Assembly: GCA_964556705.1 (NCBI GenBank)
Contig: CAZKXX010000001.1
Location: forward strand, 1-64,000
DNA length: 64,000 nt
Reading direction: 5' to 3'
Source: CAZKXX01 sp964556705
Lineage (GTDB): Bacteria > Acidobacteriota > Terriglobia > UBA7540
The position numbers were made by a program, and so were the translations under genes. The notes beneath the pieces were generated by a model. The model did no database searches and was not told where the DNA came from. It saw only the letters and a program-made list of their open reading frames with translations. This document shows, piece after piece, positions 17,099 to 26,294 of this stretch (position 1 is its first letter; each line of letters starts with the position of its first letter).

Positions 17099-18328
17099 TC
17101 AGGCGGTTGCTGACTTTTCCCTGGCACCTGTCTTGCGAAGTTCCACAACCGCATCGAGCACGCGGTTCGCGACGTCGAATTTGGACATCTTCTCGAGCGG
17201 CTGCGCGCGGCCGTCGGGAAAAACCAATGTCACGACGTTCGTGGAGACGTCAAAACCGGCGCCTTCTTCAGTGACATCGTTCGCGACGACGAGGTCGAGG
17301 TCTTTTTCCCGCAGCTTGGCGCGAGCGTTTTCGACCAGCCGGTCGGCCTCGGCGGCAAAACCCACAATCAACTGGCCGGAGCGGCGCCGCCGGGCGATTT
17401 CCGCGAGGATATCGGGTGTCGGCTCGAGTGAGAGCGCGGGCACGCCGTCACGCTTCTTGATTTTTTCGGGCACCGGAGCGGCAGGCCGGAAATCAGCGAC
17501 GGCCGCGGCCATCAGAACGACCGTCGCGTCGTCAAAACGCTCGAAGACGGCGCGGGCCATTTCCCCGGCGGTGCGGACCCGTTCGACCGAGACACCCGCG
17601 GGTGGCACCAGCGAGACGGGGCCGCTCACCAGGCTGACGCGCGCGCCGCGCCGCCGGGCGGCTTCGGCCAGCGAGTAGCCCATCCGGCCGGAGGAACGGT
17701 TACTGATGAAGCGCACGAGATCGATCGGCTCCTCGGTCGGCCCGGCCGTAACGAGGACCGTTTCGTCCTTCAGGTCGTCGCGAAGTCCCAGCGTTTCGAA
17801 AACGGTTTGAGCGATTTTTTCGACCGAAGCCAGGCGCCCCGGGCCCGTCATCCCGCAGGCGAGATAACCTTCCTCCGGCTCGACGATGCGCACGCCGCGC
17901 GCCGAGAGGATTTCCAGATTCTGCCGTGTGGCGGCGTGATCGAGCATGTTGACGTTCATCGCCGGCGCGACGATGACCGGGGCTTTCGTGGCCAGGCAAA
18001 GCGTGGTGAGGAAATCGTCGGCAATGCCGCGCGCCATCTTGGCCAGGACGTTCGCCGTAGCCGGCGCCACGACGAGCGCGTCAATCGCCTGCGCCACGGC
18101 GATATGCTCGACGGCGCTTTCGATGTTCGCCTCGCCCTCGGCGTCGCCGAACATTCCGGTGATCACCTTCCGCCCCGAAAGCGCGGCAAAAGTGAGCGGG
18201 CGCACAAACTCGCCGGCCGCCGAAGTCATCACCACCTGGACTTCGAGCCCGCGCTCCTGAAGGAGGCGCACGAGTTCAGCCGCTTTGTAGGCGGCGATCC
18301 CGCCGCTCACGCCCAGCGCCACTCGCAT
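17099..18328 (-). CDS. coaBC: Bifunctional CoaBC (phosphopantothenoylcysteine decarboxylase / synthetase)
   Basis: A 409-residue enzyme for two successive coenzyme A steps: joining cysteine to 4'-phosphopantothenate (C-terminal CoaB) and decarboxylating the product (N-terminal FMN-dependent CoaC). Seen: GVSGGIAAYKAAELVRLL, AVEHIAVAQ with the active-site histidine, APAMNVNML, the ACGMTGPGRL loop bearing the catalytic cysteine, then VTAGPTEEPID, FISNRSSGRMGYSLAEAA and a C-terminal NDV motif in DLVVANDVTEEGAGF. The ATG has GGGAGG upstream. The order gmk-rpoZ-coaBC is common in bacteria, supporting an operon. Confidence 0.97.
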   Translation of the reverse strand: MRVALGVSGGIAAYKAAELVRLLQERGLEVQVVMTSAAGEFVRPLTFAALSGRKVITGMFGDAEGEANIESAVEHIAVAQAIDALVVAPATANVLAKMARGIADDFLTTLCLATKAPVIVAPAMNVNMLDHAATRQNLEILSARGVRIVEPEEGYLACGMTGPGRLASVEKIAQTVFETLGLRDDLKDETVLVTAGPTEEPIDLVRFISNRSSGRMGYSLAEAARRRGARVSLVSGPVSLVPPAGVSVERVRTAGEMARAVFERFDDATVVLMAAAVADFRPAAPVPEKIKKRDGVPALSLEPTPDILAEIARRRRSGQLIVGFAAEADRLVENARAKLREKDLDLVVANDVTEEGAGFDVSTNVVTLVFPDGRAQPLEKMSKFDVANRVLDAVVELRKTGAREKSATA

Positions 18329-18370
18329 GGTCCCTCCCGCCGGAGAACTTCCCTCCGGCCATGCTACACC

Positions 18371-18595
18371 TTATTTTCCCGACTTGGCGCGCTTCGCCTT
18401 CTCGCCGTTCTCCGAGACGGGTTCGATGTCCTCCACGGGCACCAGGCCCGCCTCCACTTCCATCATGGCCACTTTCGTCGCCTTCTTGTTCGATGTCTGA
18501 ACCAGCGGTTTGGCGCCCGCCTGAAGCTGGCGCGCGCGCTTGGCCGCGATCAGAATAAAACGGAAAATACTCTCCACTCCCGCAGGCAAATCCAT
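18371..18595 (-). CDS. rpoZ: RNA polymerase omega subunit
   Basis: A 74-residue protein that assists assembly of the beta' subunit. Seen: FRFILIAAKRARQLQAGAKPLV, the core omega signature, followed by KKATKVAMMEVEAGLV and a lysine/glutamate-rich tail. Its GGAGGG ribosome-binding site lies in the last codons of gmk and the two genes are 3 bases apart, so translation is probably coupled. Confidence 0.93.
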   Translation of the reverse strand: MDLPAGVESIFRFILIAAKRARQLQAGAKPLVQTSNKKATKVAMMEVEAGLVPVEDIEPVSENGEKAKRAKSGK

Positions 18596-18598
18596 ATT

Positions 18599-19240
18599 TC
18601 AGCACCCTCCAAAAGTCTTGCAGATCTTCACGACGATTCTCTCCTGGACCGATCGCCGCCGCCGCGCCGCTTCAACCACCGCGCGCAGCGCCGCAGCCGC
18701 ATCCGGCAGACGGTCGTTGACAATCAGATAGTCGTATTCGCGCCAGCGCGAGATTTCGCGCCGGGCCCCCCGGAGCCGCCGGGCGATCACTTCCGGCGAG
18801 TCGGCGTGGCGGTGCCGAAGGCGCCGATCGAGTTCGCGGTACGAAGGCGGAAGCACGAAGACGCTGACAGCTTCGGGAAACCGCCGCTTGACCTGGCGAT
18901 GCCCCTGGACGTCGATATCGAGCAGCGTATCCTGGCCGGCCTCCTGCGCTTTGCGCAGTTCGCGCCACGACGTGCCGTAGAGGTGGCCGAAGACGTCCGC
19001 CCACTCCACGAATTCGCCCTTCGCGATCATGCGCTCGAACTTCGGGCGCGTGACGAAAAAGTAGTCGCGCCCGTGGCGCTCGCCCCGGCGGCGCGGCCGC
19101 GTGGTGTACGAAATCGAAAACCGCAGTGACGGCACCGCGGCCAGCAGACGGTGCACCAGCGTGGACTTCCCGGCGCCGGATGGGGCCGAGACGACGATCA
19201 AGCTGCCGCGAATCGTCGCGCGCTGGGCGGTGCGGGCCAT
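18599..19240 (-). CDS. gmk: Guanylate kinase
   Basis: A 213-residue P-loop kinase converting GMP to GDP. Seen: VVSAPSGAGKSTL (Walker A), ISYTTRPRRRGERHGRDYFFV (GMP-binding region), DVFGHLYGTS, DIDVQGHRQVK and RLRGARREI in the lid. Two starts are possible: a GTG at 19246 overlapping the yicC stop, or the ATG at 19240, two bases after it. Either implies translational coupling to yicC. The order yicC-gmk-rpoZ is a widely conserved operon. Confidence 0.97.
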   Translation of the reverse strand: MARTAQRATIRGSLIVVSAPSGAGKSTLVHRLLAAVPSLRFSISYTTRPRRRGERHGRDYFFVTRPKFERMIAKGEFVEWADVFGHLYGTSWRELRKAQEAGQDTLLDIDVQGHRQVKRRFPEAVSVFVLPPSYRELDRRLRHRHADSPEVIARRLRGARREISRWREYDYLIVNDRLPDAAAALRAVVEAARRRRSVQERIVVKICKTFGGC

Positions 19241-19242
19241 GG

Positions 19243-20139
19243 TCACTCGAGGTTCTGCGTCTGCTCGCGCAGCTTTTCGATTTCGGCCTTCATCTCAATC
19301 GCCTGGCGCGAGATTTCCAGGCCGACCTCCGGGACATCCGTCGTCTTCGAGAGCAGCGTGTTCGCCTCGCGGTTCAGCTCCTGGAGCAGAAAATCGAGTT
19401 TCTTGGCGACCTCGGCGCCCTCTTCGACGAGCCGCGCGGCCTGCTCGAGGTGACTGCGGAAGCGCGTCAGTTCCTCGGAGATGTCCGAACGGCAGACGAG
19501 GACCGCCACCTCCTGCGCCACGCGGCCCGGATCGACCTCGACGCCTCCCGCGATGTCCGCCAGTCGTTTCTCCAGCCGCCGGCGGTAGAGCGGCGCCACG
19601 TCTCCGGCCCGCGCGGCCACGCCTTCGCACAGTTCCGTCAGCCGGGCGAAGCGGGCGCGCAGGTCGTCGCGCAGCGCGGCGCCCTCGCGCGAACGCATCT
19701 CATTCAGCCGCTCGAGTGCTTCGCCCATCGCCGCGACCAGTGCGCGTTCAATGCGTTCAAGTTCGGCAGGCGGAATTTCTCCGTTGCCCGCGGCCACCAT
19801 GCCGGGAACGCGCAGCAACGAGACGACGTCAGGCTCCGCGGCGGAACCGAACTGGGCCCGCACGTCGCGCCAGGCGGCGACGTAGGCCTCTAGCAGCTTG
19901 CGATCAACCTGCAGCGTGGTGCCGCCCTTCCGCTCCAGTCCCACCTGCACTTCCAGATGCCCGCGCGCAACGCGTTCCTTGATCAGGCGGCGAATTGGAA
20001 TCTCCAGCGAGTCCAGTCCGGCGGGAAGGCGGAACTGCAGGTCGAGGAAGCGGTGATTGACGCTCTTGACGCTCACCGTGAGAGCGAAGTCGCTCTCCTC
20101 GCGCCGAACCCTGCTGTAGCCGGTCATGCTGCGAATCAT
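19243..20139 (-). CDS. yicC: YicC-family endoribonuclease
   Basis: A 298-residue protein. Seen: the family N-terminus MIRSMTGYSR, VKSVNHRFLDLQFRLP, RRLIKERVARGHLEVQV, and the C-terminal DUF1732-type part RRRLEKRLADIAGG, EVAVLVCRSDISEELTRFRSHLEQ, KLDFLLQELNREANTLLSKT. E. coli YicC is reported to be an RNase acting on small RNAs; the assignment here is by family. Its stop codon overlaps or abuts the gmk start. The start lies just inside repeat locus C. Confidence 0.95.
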   Translation of the reverse strand: MIRSMTGYSRVRREESDFALTVSVKSVNHRFLDLQFRLPAGLDSLEIPIRRLIKERVARGHLEVQVGLERKGGTTLQVDRKLLEAYVAAWRDVRAQFGSAAEPDVVSLLRVPGMVAAGNGEIPPAELERIERALVAAMGEALERLNEMRSREGAALRDDLRARFARLTELCEGVAARAGDVAPLYRRRLEKRLADIAGGVEVDPGRVAQEVAVLVCRSDISEELTRFRSHLEQAARLVEEGAEVAKKLDFLLQELNREANTLLSKTTDVPEVGLEISRQAIEMKAEIEKLREQTQNLE

Positions 20140-20145
20140 GAGTAG

Positions 20146-20262
20146 CCTTCAGCCGTCAGCCTTCAGCGCTCAGCTCTCAGGCGTTCGTGGTGAACCGCCC
20201 ACTCGCACCCAAGTCTCCAGATCTTCATTCTGACTTCTGACTCCTGACTCCTGTCTTCTTCT
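20146..20262. repeat. Inverted pair of heptamer arrays (locus C)
   Basis: Plus strand 20146-20180: ccttcag, ccgtcag, ccttcag, cgctcag, ctctcag (NNNTCAG). Plus strand 20228-20262: ttctgac, ttctgac, tcctgac, tcctgtc, ttcttct, which on the minus strand is GTCAGNN. The arrays face each other across a core of 47 bases. The right array ends one base before the msbA stop codon and the left begins 6 bases from the yicC start codon. Confidence 0.8.
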
Positions 20263-20263
20263 T

Positions 20264-22075
20264 TCACGGTTCCGCATCCACGAACTGAAGTTCGTGGAGG
20301 CGCTGGTAGATCCCGCCGCGGTTCACCAGGTCTTCGTGCGTGCCGATTTCGGAAATCGTGCCCCGGTCGAGGACAACGATCCGGTCGGCGCGGCGCACCG
20401 TGGAAAGCCGGTGGGCGATCACCACCACGGTCCGGCCCGCCATCAGGTTGTTCAGGGCGCGCTGCACCAGCCGCTCCGATTCCGAATCGAGTTCGGAAGT
20501 GGCTTCATCGAGAATCAGGACCGGCGGGTTCTTGAATAGCGCGCGGGCAATCGCCAGGCGCTGGCGCTGGCCGCCCGAAAGGCGCTGGCCCCGTTCGCCG
20601 ATCCTCGTCTGATAACCCTGAGGCATTTCCAGAATGAAATCGTGCGCCAGAGCCGCGCGCGCGGCCGCAAACACCTCTTCCTCGCTCGCCGGCTTCCGCC
20701 CGTAACAGATATTGTTGAACACCGTGTCGTTGAACAGGATCGTTTCCTGCGTGACGATGCCGATCTGTCCCCGAAGGGAGGTGAGCGTCACGTCGCGCAC
20801 GTCAAAGCCGTCAACGAAAATCCGGCCGCGCGTGACGTCGAAAAAGCGGGGGACCAGGTTGACCAGGGTCGTCTTCCCCGCCCCGCTCGAGCCCACGATG
20901 GCCACGACTTCTCCGCAGCCGATGCGCAAGTTGACTCCGCGAAGCAGCGGGATCCCTTCCTCGTAGTCGAAATCGACATTCTCGAACACGATTTCGTTCC
21001 GGAAGGGCGGAAGTTCAATCGCCTCCGGTTTTTCGACCACTTCGGAGGCGAGGTCGAGATACCGGAAGACCTGCTCGGAAGCGCCGAGCGCCTGCTGGAC
21101 CGCATTGTTCACGCCCGTCAGCCGCTTGATGGGCTCGTACATTTTGATGAGCGCGTAGAGGAAGACCACGAAACTGCCCGTTGTCAGCGACTCGGTTACA
21201 ATCTGCCGGCGCGCGTAGAGTAACAGCCCGGCGATGGTGAGCGCGCCGAGGATTTCCATCAGCGGAGAAGTCGCCGCCTGCGCCAGCACCCATCGCAGAT
21301 TGACCTTGAGCAGCCGTTTCGTCGCCGCTTTGAATTTGGCGATTTCGAAGTTCTCCATCACAAAGGCTTTGACGATTCGGATGCCGGTGAACGTCTCCTG
21401 AAGGACGGTGTTGATCTCCGCCATCTTGTCCTGACTGGAGCGGCTGGAGACGCGGATGTAGCGGCCGATCTTCGAGGCCGGAATGACAACAAACGGAACC
21501 AGAAGGAGCGACGCGAGCGCCAGCTTCCAGTCCACGTAGAGGACTACCGCCAGCAAGCCGACAAGCGTGAAGACCTGCTTCAGAAAATCCGCTGAAGTCT
21601 GCGAAACAGCGTGTTGAATCTTCTCAATGTCGCTGGTGACCGCGGACATCAGCCGGCCCGTCGGCAGGCTCGTGAAGAACCGGATGGACTGCCGGATGAT
21701 TTTCGAATAGAGCAGGTCCCGCAGGTCCTTCACGACGGAATGGCCGATGTAATTGATGGAGTATGTCGCGGAAAACTCCGAAAGACCTTTGACGACCGTC
21801 ACGGCGACGATGGCGATGGCAACGACCGCCCAGACGTTGTCAATCTGAAAGGGCAGAAAATCCTGGAGGTAGACCGGCGCGCGCGTCCCCGGCCATTCGA
21901 AGAGCAGAATCGGGCCGGAATCGCCGCTCGGATGCAGGACGCGGTCGAAAACGGGTTTCAGGAGCAGCGCGGTGAGCGCCTCACAGATTCCTACGACGGC
22001 CATGAGTGCGACCGCATAAAGGAACCGCAGGCTGTAAGGCCTGAGAAAACCGAGGAGGCGTCCGAGTTGGGTCAT
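20264..22075 (-). CDS. msbA: ABC exporter, MsbA-like lipid flippase
   Basis: A 603-residue half-transporter with six predicted membrane helices (residues about 15-310) and a nucleotide-binding domain. Seen: Walker A GSSGAGKTTLVNL, Q-loop GIVTQETILFNDTVFNNI, signature LSGGQRQRLAIARAL, Walker B VLILDEATSELD and H-loop VIAHRLST. In diderms such proteins flip lipid A-core across the inner membrane. The lipid A assignment is inferred from length and from lptB and the lptC/lptA fusion elsewhere in the window; a multidrug exporter is the main alternative. It has its own promoter and leads the msbA-yicC-gmk-rpoZ-coaBC-udg block. Confidence 0.88.
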   Translation of the reverse strand: MTQLGRLLGFLRPYSLRFLYAVALMAVVGICEALTALLLKPVFDRVLHPSGDSGPILLFEWPGTRAPVYLQDFLPFQIDNVWAVVAIAIVAVTVVKGLSEFSATYSINYIGHSVVKDLRDLLYSKIIRQSIRFFTSLPTGRLMSAVTSDIEKIQHAVSQTSADFLKQVFTLVGLLAVVLYVDWKLALASLLLVPFVVIPASKIGRYIRVSSRSSQDKMAEINTVLQETFTGIRIVKAFVMENFEIAKFKAATKRLLKVNLRWVLAQAATSPLMEILGALTIAGLLLYARRQIVTESLTTGSFVVFLYALIKMYEPIKRLTGVNNAVQQALGASEQVFRYLDLASEVVEKPEAIELPPFRNEIVFENVDFDYEEGIPLLRGVNLRIGCGEVVAIVGSSGAGKTTLVNLVPRFFDVTRGRIFVDGFDVRDVTLTSLRGQIGIVTQETILFNDTVFNNICYGRKPASEEEVFAAARAALAHDFILEMPQGYQTRIGERGQRLSGGQRQRLAIARALFKNPPVLILDEATSELDSESERLVQRALNNLMAGRTVVVIAHRLSTVRRADRIVVLDRGTISEIGTHEDLVNRGGIYQRLHELQFVDAEP

Positions 22076-22121
22076 TCAGCGTCCCGCGCCGACGGCTAAC
22101 AGCCGGTCATTCTAAGACTTA

Positions 22122-22151
22122 ATCGTATTCTTTCGCGAGTGGGAGCGTCAA
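22122..22151 (-). promoter_or_regulatory. Promoter upstream of msbA
   Basis: On the minus strand TTGACG (22151-22146) and TACGAT (22127-22122) are 18 bases apart, with the start codon about 45 bases downstream at 22075. Confidence 0.6.
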
Positions 22152-22275
22152 GGAAAAGGCTCGAATAGCCGCCCGTTGGCAGCCCAGAGTCACAGATAAC
22201 CAACGCGCTTTCAATGGGTTACGGGAACATCACCAAAGTTTCACAATTAGTAATCGGCTGACTGGCTGGCCCGCT

Positions 22276-23232
22276 CTACCCCTTGCCCAAAGCCAGCGCC
22301 GCAGCTCCATAAAGCGGCGAGTAGTAACCCAGTTCGGCCTGAACGACCTCAGTCGTATATCCGACGGACGGGGAGCCCAAATCCTGCAGGAACTCCTGGA
22401 CGGGTTCGAGCAGGACCCGGCCGGCCTGCGCGACTCCGCCGCCGAGGACGATCCGGTCGGGGTTCACGATGCGGATCACGGCCAGTAGCGCGCGCGCAAT
22501 CCAGCGGGCGACTTCGCGGAGGATATTCGTGGCGGCCAAATCGCCCTCCCCAGCGGCTTGAATCACGGCCTGCGCCGTGATCTCGTCAGGAGAGCCGCCA
22601 CTCAACTCGACCATTCGGGAGACGGCTTCGGGGCGGCGGAGCGCCCAGTCGCGGCCGCGGTGCGCAATCGCCGTCCCGGAGCAGAACGTTTCGAGGCAGC
22701 CGCGTCCGCCGCAGGAGCAGACGACGCCCGAATCGCTGACCGGAATGTGTCCGAGCTCACCGGCCATGCCGTCGCGCCCGTGAAACACCTTTCCGTCCAA
22801 AACCAGTCCGCCGCCGATCCCGGTGCTCAACGTCACGTAAAACATCGAGTGCGTCCCGCGGCCCGCGCCGAAGTGGTATTCGCCCAGCGCGCCCGCATTC
22901 GCGTCATTGTCAACCCGGCAGGTGAGGTTGAGCGTCTCCTGAGCCCAGCGGGCCAATGCAAAATTTGTCCAACCGGAAACGTGGAGCGAGGAAACGAGTT
23001 GCTTCTGGAAATCCACGGGGCCGCCGAAACTGATGCCGCAAGCGGAGACGGGATAGTCGGAGCGCTTCGCCAGCGACTGGCATCGTTCGCGGAGCTGGTT
23101 GAGCATCCACTCGCGGCCGCCTCCGCGGTCCGTTTCGTCCTCGCTGACGAGCAGGCGACGGCCATCCTGATCGAACAGGCCGGTTCGAAACCGAGTTCCT
23201 CCGATGTCCACTCCGATGACGTTGTTCACCAT
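22276..23232 (-). CDS. ROK-family sugar kinase (glucokinase-like)
   Basis: A 318-residue ASKHA kinase. Seen: phosphate-1 loop GVDIGGTRFRTGLFD, the catalytic-base region CRVDNDANAGALGEYHFGAGRG, TLSTGIGGGLVLDGKVFHG, the ROK zinc motif with GHIPV and CSCGGRGCLETFCSG, and the adenosine motif ILGGGVA-like IVLGGGVAQ. It has no helix-turn-helix, so it is a kinase rather than a repressor of the ROK family. The substrate (glucose, N-acetylglucosamine or N-acetylmannosamine) cannot be told from sequence. It follows rapZ by 41 bases, which fits the link between RapZ and amino-sugar control in other bacteria (inference). Confidence 0.9.
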   Translation of the reverse strand: MVNNVIGVDIGGTRFRTGLFDQDGRRLLVSEDETDRGGGREWMLNQLRERCQSLAKRSDYPVSACGISFGGPVDFQKQLVSSLHVSGWTNFALARWAQETLNLTCRVDNDANAGALGEYHFGAGRGTHSMFYVTLSTGIGGGLVLDGKVFHGRDGMAGELGHIPVSDSGVVCSCGGRGCLETFCSGTAIAHRGRDWALRRPEAVSRMVELSGGSPDEITAQAVIQAAGEGDLAATNILREVARWIARALLAVIRIVNPDRIVLGGGVAQAGRVLLEPVQEFLQDLGSPSVGYTTEVVQAELGYYSPLYGAAALALGKG

Positions 23233-23273
23233 CTCCCCTTCCGGGCCCGACCTCGATGCCGGCCTTCAGCCCT

Positions 23274-24209
23274 TCACACGGTTTCCTTGCCGATATCCCG
23301 GTGCAGAATCTTGGTCTTGTAGCCTTCGCGGACGAGGGCGGCCGCCAGTTGTTCCGCAATCGCCACGGAGCGATGCCGCCCGCCGGTGCAGCCGATGGCA
23401 ATCGTCAGATAACTCTTTCCTTCCCGAACGTAATGCGGGAGAAGAAAAAACAGCAGGTCCTTCAAACGAGAAAAGAACTCCCGCGACTGGGCATAGGAAT
23501 CTACGAAGCGCCGGACCGCGGGGTCGCGACCGGTTTTGGCCTTCAGGCGCGAGACGTAATTGGGATTCGGCAGGAAGCGGACGTCAAACACCAGGTCCGC
23601 ATCCGCCGGGACACCGTGCCGAAATCCGAACGAAATCACTGAAACGAGCAGGACGTGCCGCGTGCGGGCGCCGCCGAATCTCGCGAGGACCGTTTCTCGC
23701 AACTCGTGGACCGTCATCCGCGTCGTGTCAATCACCACGTCGGCAAGTTCGCGCATGGGTTTGAGGAGCACCCGCTCGAGCCGCACGCCTTCGCGCACCG
23801 GCAGATCGCGCCCGAGGGGGTGAGGCCGGCGCGTCTCCTCGAAGCGGCGGATCAGTGCCCGGTCAGAAGCTTCCAGAAAAACCAGCGTCGGTTTCAGGTT
23901 GGTGCGGGCCAGAGTCTCAAACATCGCCGGAAGGCGGCTCAGAGCCTCCCCGCCGCGGATGTCCACGACCACGGCGGCGCGTTGAATGCGGCTCCGGGCG
24001 CCCGAGCACAACTCCGCAAACTTGGGGATCAAATCAATCGGCAGGTTGTCCACGCAATAGAAGCCCAGGTCTTCGAAGGCCTTGAGGACCGAGCCCTTGC
24101 CCGAGCCGCTGAAACCGGTAATCAGGACGAACTGGCGGGGCGCCGCTTTCCCGGATGAAGCCTTCGGGGATGAGCGATGACGTGAGCGCGAGGATCGCTT
24201 TCCAGCCAC
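23274..24209 (-). CDS. rapZ: RapZ-family nucleotide-binding protein
   Basis: A 311-residue protein. Seen: Walker A GFSGSGKGSVLKAFEDLGFYCVDNLP, DIRGGEAL, TRRPHPLG, and the C-terminal SFGFRHGVPADADLVFDVRFLPNP and GCTGGRHRSVAIAEQLA. E. coli RapZ (YvcJ in Bacillus) guides RNase E to small RNAs controlling glucosamine-6-phosphate synthase. The start is a GTG and gives an N-terminal basic extension of about 25 residues absent from RapZ. The neighbours are hpf and rpoN as in many bacteria, but no hprK, ptsN or ptsH gene is present here. Confidence 0.93.
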   Translation of the reverse strand: MAGKRSSRSRHRSSPKASSGKAAPRQFVLITGFSGSGKGSVLKAFEDLGFYCVDNLPIDLIPKFAELCSGARSRIQRAAVVVDIRGGEALSRLPAMFETLARTNLKPTLVFLEASDRALIRRFEETRRPHPLGRDLPVREGVRLERVLLKPMRELADVVIDTTRMTVHELRETVLARFGGARTRHVLLVSVISFGFRHGVPADADLVFDVRFLPNPNYVSRLKAKTGRDPAVRRFVDSYAQSREFFSRLKDLLFFLLPHYVREGKSYLTIAIGCTGGRHRSVAIAEQLAAALVREGYKTKILHRDIGKETV

Positions 24210-24243
24210 AGTTTGAATGCGCTGCCTGGGATGAAGGAGCCGC

Positions 24244-24780
24244 TCAGGGCTCAGGTTCGATCAACTCGAGGTTTCCATCCGGGCGCCGGTAAACGACGTT
24301 GACGCGCTCGGTCTCCATGTTCCGGAACACAACCACGCCCGAGCTCGCCGCCTGGACCTGCGCAATGGCCTCCTCGAGCGTCAGGGGCTTGATGGGACGC
24401 CGCTCTCTTTCCAGGACGAGCCGCTCTTCGTGATCCACTCGAGCGCTGCCCAGGACGTTCAGGAGGACGGCTTGGGCGGGCCGGGGCCGGCGCTTGCGCG
24501 CCCGCTTGCGCGCGAAGAGGCGCACAGCCTGCCGCTCGAGCTTTTCCAGCGCTCCGCTGATGGAGGAGCGCGGATCGGGCGTCTCCTGGACGCCCACGAG
24601 CGTCCGGTCGCGAAACCGCAGGGTGATTTCCGCCGTCCGGCGGTGTTTCTGCGCCGTCAGGGTCACGTGGACCTGACAGCGGTCGCCGAAAAGGCGCGTC
24701 AGCTTGCGCACGCGATCCTGGGTGTAGCGGCGCAGGTCCGGGGTGACTTCGAACTGACGTCCCGTGAAATCAATCTGCAT
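24244..24780 (-). CDS. hpf: Ribosome hibernation-promoting factor, long form
   Basis: A 178-residue protein that dimerises 70S ribosomes into inactive 100S particles in starved cells. Seen: N-terminal domain MQIDFTGRQFEVTPDLRRYTQDRVRKL, a basic linker, and the C-terminal dimerisation domain PIKPLTLEEAIAQVQAASSGVVVFRN, VNVVYRRPDGNLELIEP. The ATG at 24780 is chosen because GGGGAG stands 8 bases upstream and homology starts there; the frame is open to 24840, overlapping the end of rpoN. The rpoN-hpf pair is conserved widely. Confidence 0.94.
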   Translation of the reverse strand: MQIDFTGRQFEVTPDLRRYTQDRVRKLTRLFGDRCQVHVTLTAQKHRRTAEITLRFRDRTLVGVQETPDPRSSISGALEKLERQAVRLFARKRARKRRPRPAQAVLLNVLGSARVDHEERLVLERERRPIKPLTLEEAIAQVQAASSGVVVFRNMETERVNVVYRRPDGNLELIEPEP

Positions 24781-24836
24781 GGGTTTGGCTCCCCGGCCGA
24801 GGTTCCGAGCGCTCCGGGCCGCCGCGGCGCTGACGC

Positions 24837-26294
24837 TCACACTTTCACTCGGCGCTGGTGGGTGCTGGGAATCCGCATATCCTCGCGATACTTGGCCACG
24901 GTCCGCCGTGTGACGCAGATGCCCTTTTCGCGCAGCAATTGCGCGATCTGGTCGTCCGTCAGTGGATGGGTCGCGTCCTCTTCCTGAATCATCTTCTTCA
25001 CCAGCCGTTTCAGGTTGATCAGCGAAGTGGACGACCCGGAAGGCCCCTGCACCGCTTCCGAGAAGAAGTATCGCAGCTCGAAAACGCCCTGGGGCGTGTG
25101 GGCGTATTTGTTGGCGACGGCCCGGCTGACCGTGGAAGGATGGACACCGACTTCCTCGGCGACTTCCTTAATCATCATCGGACGCAGGTAATCGATCCCC
25201 TTGTCGAGAAACTCGGTCTGGCGGCGGATGATGGCTTCGCACACGCGCACGATCGTCTGCTTCCGCTGCTCGATGTTCTTGATGAGCTGGATGGCGGAGG
25301 CGAAGCGCTCTTTCACGTAGTTACGCACCTCGCGGGAGACCCCGTCCTCTTCGAGCAGGCGGCGGTAGTGCCGGCTCAGGCGCAACTGCGGCAGGCCGTC
25401 CTCGTTCATCAGGACCCGGTAGCCGTCGCTCATCTTCACGATGGCGACATCGGGCTCGATGAGGCGCGTTTCACCCTTGTTGTAGCGCTGCCCGGGCCGC
25501 GGGTCGAGCGTGCGGATCAGCTCGACGGCGCGCTCGACAGCCTTGACGGGCCGGTCGAGTGCCCGCGCGATCTCACGATACTGCTTGTTCTGGAGCTGCT
25601 TCAGGTGGTCGGAAACGATCTGCTGGGCGAGCGTGTTGTCCGGCGCGACGTGACGAAGCTGGACGAGCAGGCACTCGCGCAGGTCGCGCGCCGCCACGCC
25701 CACGGGGTCAAATTCCTGCACCAGCGCCAGCGCCGCTTCCACGTCCTCCCGCGTGTGGCCGCCGCTCTCGGCGATTTCTTCCAGCGTCGCCGTCAGATAA
25801 CCGTCCTCGTTCAGGTTGCCGATCACCGAAACACCCGCCTCCCGAACGGCGTCGGTGCAGATCGAAAGACTCAACTGCCATTCCAGGTGATCGGTCAGCG
25901 TCGAGGGCTGGGTCACGAAATTTTCGAACGACGGCCGTTCGTAAACTTCCGTCGCGGGCGATTTGTAGCCCGGATCGAGGTAGTCCTTGAAGAAACTCCC
26001 GAAATCAATCTCCTCGAAGGGGTCGTGAGCCTCGCCGTCGGGCTCGGACTCGGACGAGGCGCCGTTGGCTTTCGCCGCCTCCCTTTCCTTCTCCTTCTCG
26101 ACGTCTTCGAGCAGAGGAACGTCTTCGGAGAGTTCCTCGAGCATCGGGTTGGCCACCATCTCCTGATTGATCATCTCGCGCAGCTCGAGCTTGTTCAGCG
26201 CGAGCACGCTGACCATCTGGACGAGGCCCGGCGTCAGAATCTGCTTCTGCGCCACCTTGAGGTTGAGGCCGATTCTGGGTTGTGGTCCGCCCAT
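24837..26294 (-). CDS. rpoN: RNA polymerase sigma-54 factor
   Basis: A 485-residue sigma factor that recognises -24/-12 promoters and needs an AAA+ activator. Seen: glutamine-containing region I (LNLKVAQKQILTPGLVQMVSVLALNKLELREMI), an acidic region II, the core-binding and DNA-binding domains, the helix-turn-helix region VAEEVGVHPSTVSRAVANKYAHTPQG and the C-terminal RpoN box TRRTVAKYRE (residues 462-471; usual ARRTVAKYRE). The ATG overlaps the lptB stop by one base (TGATG). Two NtrC-type activators and a near-consensus sigma-54 promoter are present 33 kb away. Confidence 0.98.
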   Translation of the reverse strand: MGGPQPRIGLNLKVAQKQILTPGLVQMVSVLALNKLELREMINQEMVANPMLEELSEDVPLLEDVEKEKEREAAKANGASSESEPDGEAHDPFEEIDFGSFFKDYLDPGYKSPATEVYERPSFENFVTQPSTLTDHLEWQLSLSICTDAVREAGVSVIGNLNEDGYLTATLEEIAESGGHTREDVEAALALVQEFDPVGVAARDLRECLLVQLRHVAPDNTLAQQIVSDHLKQLQNKQYREIARALDRPVKAVERAVELIRTLDPRPGQRYNKGETRLIEPDVAIVKMSDGYRVLMNEDGLPQLRLSRHYRRLLEEDGVSREVRNYVKERFASAIQLIKNIEQRKQTIVRVCEAIIRRQTEFLDKGIDYLRPMMIKEVAEEVGVHPSTVSRAVANKYAHTPQGVFELRYFFSEAVQGPSGSSTSLINLKRLVKKMIQEEDATHPLTDDQIAQLLREKGICVTRRTVAKYREDMRIPSTHQRRVKV

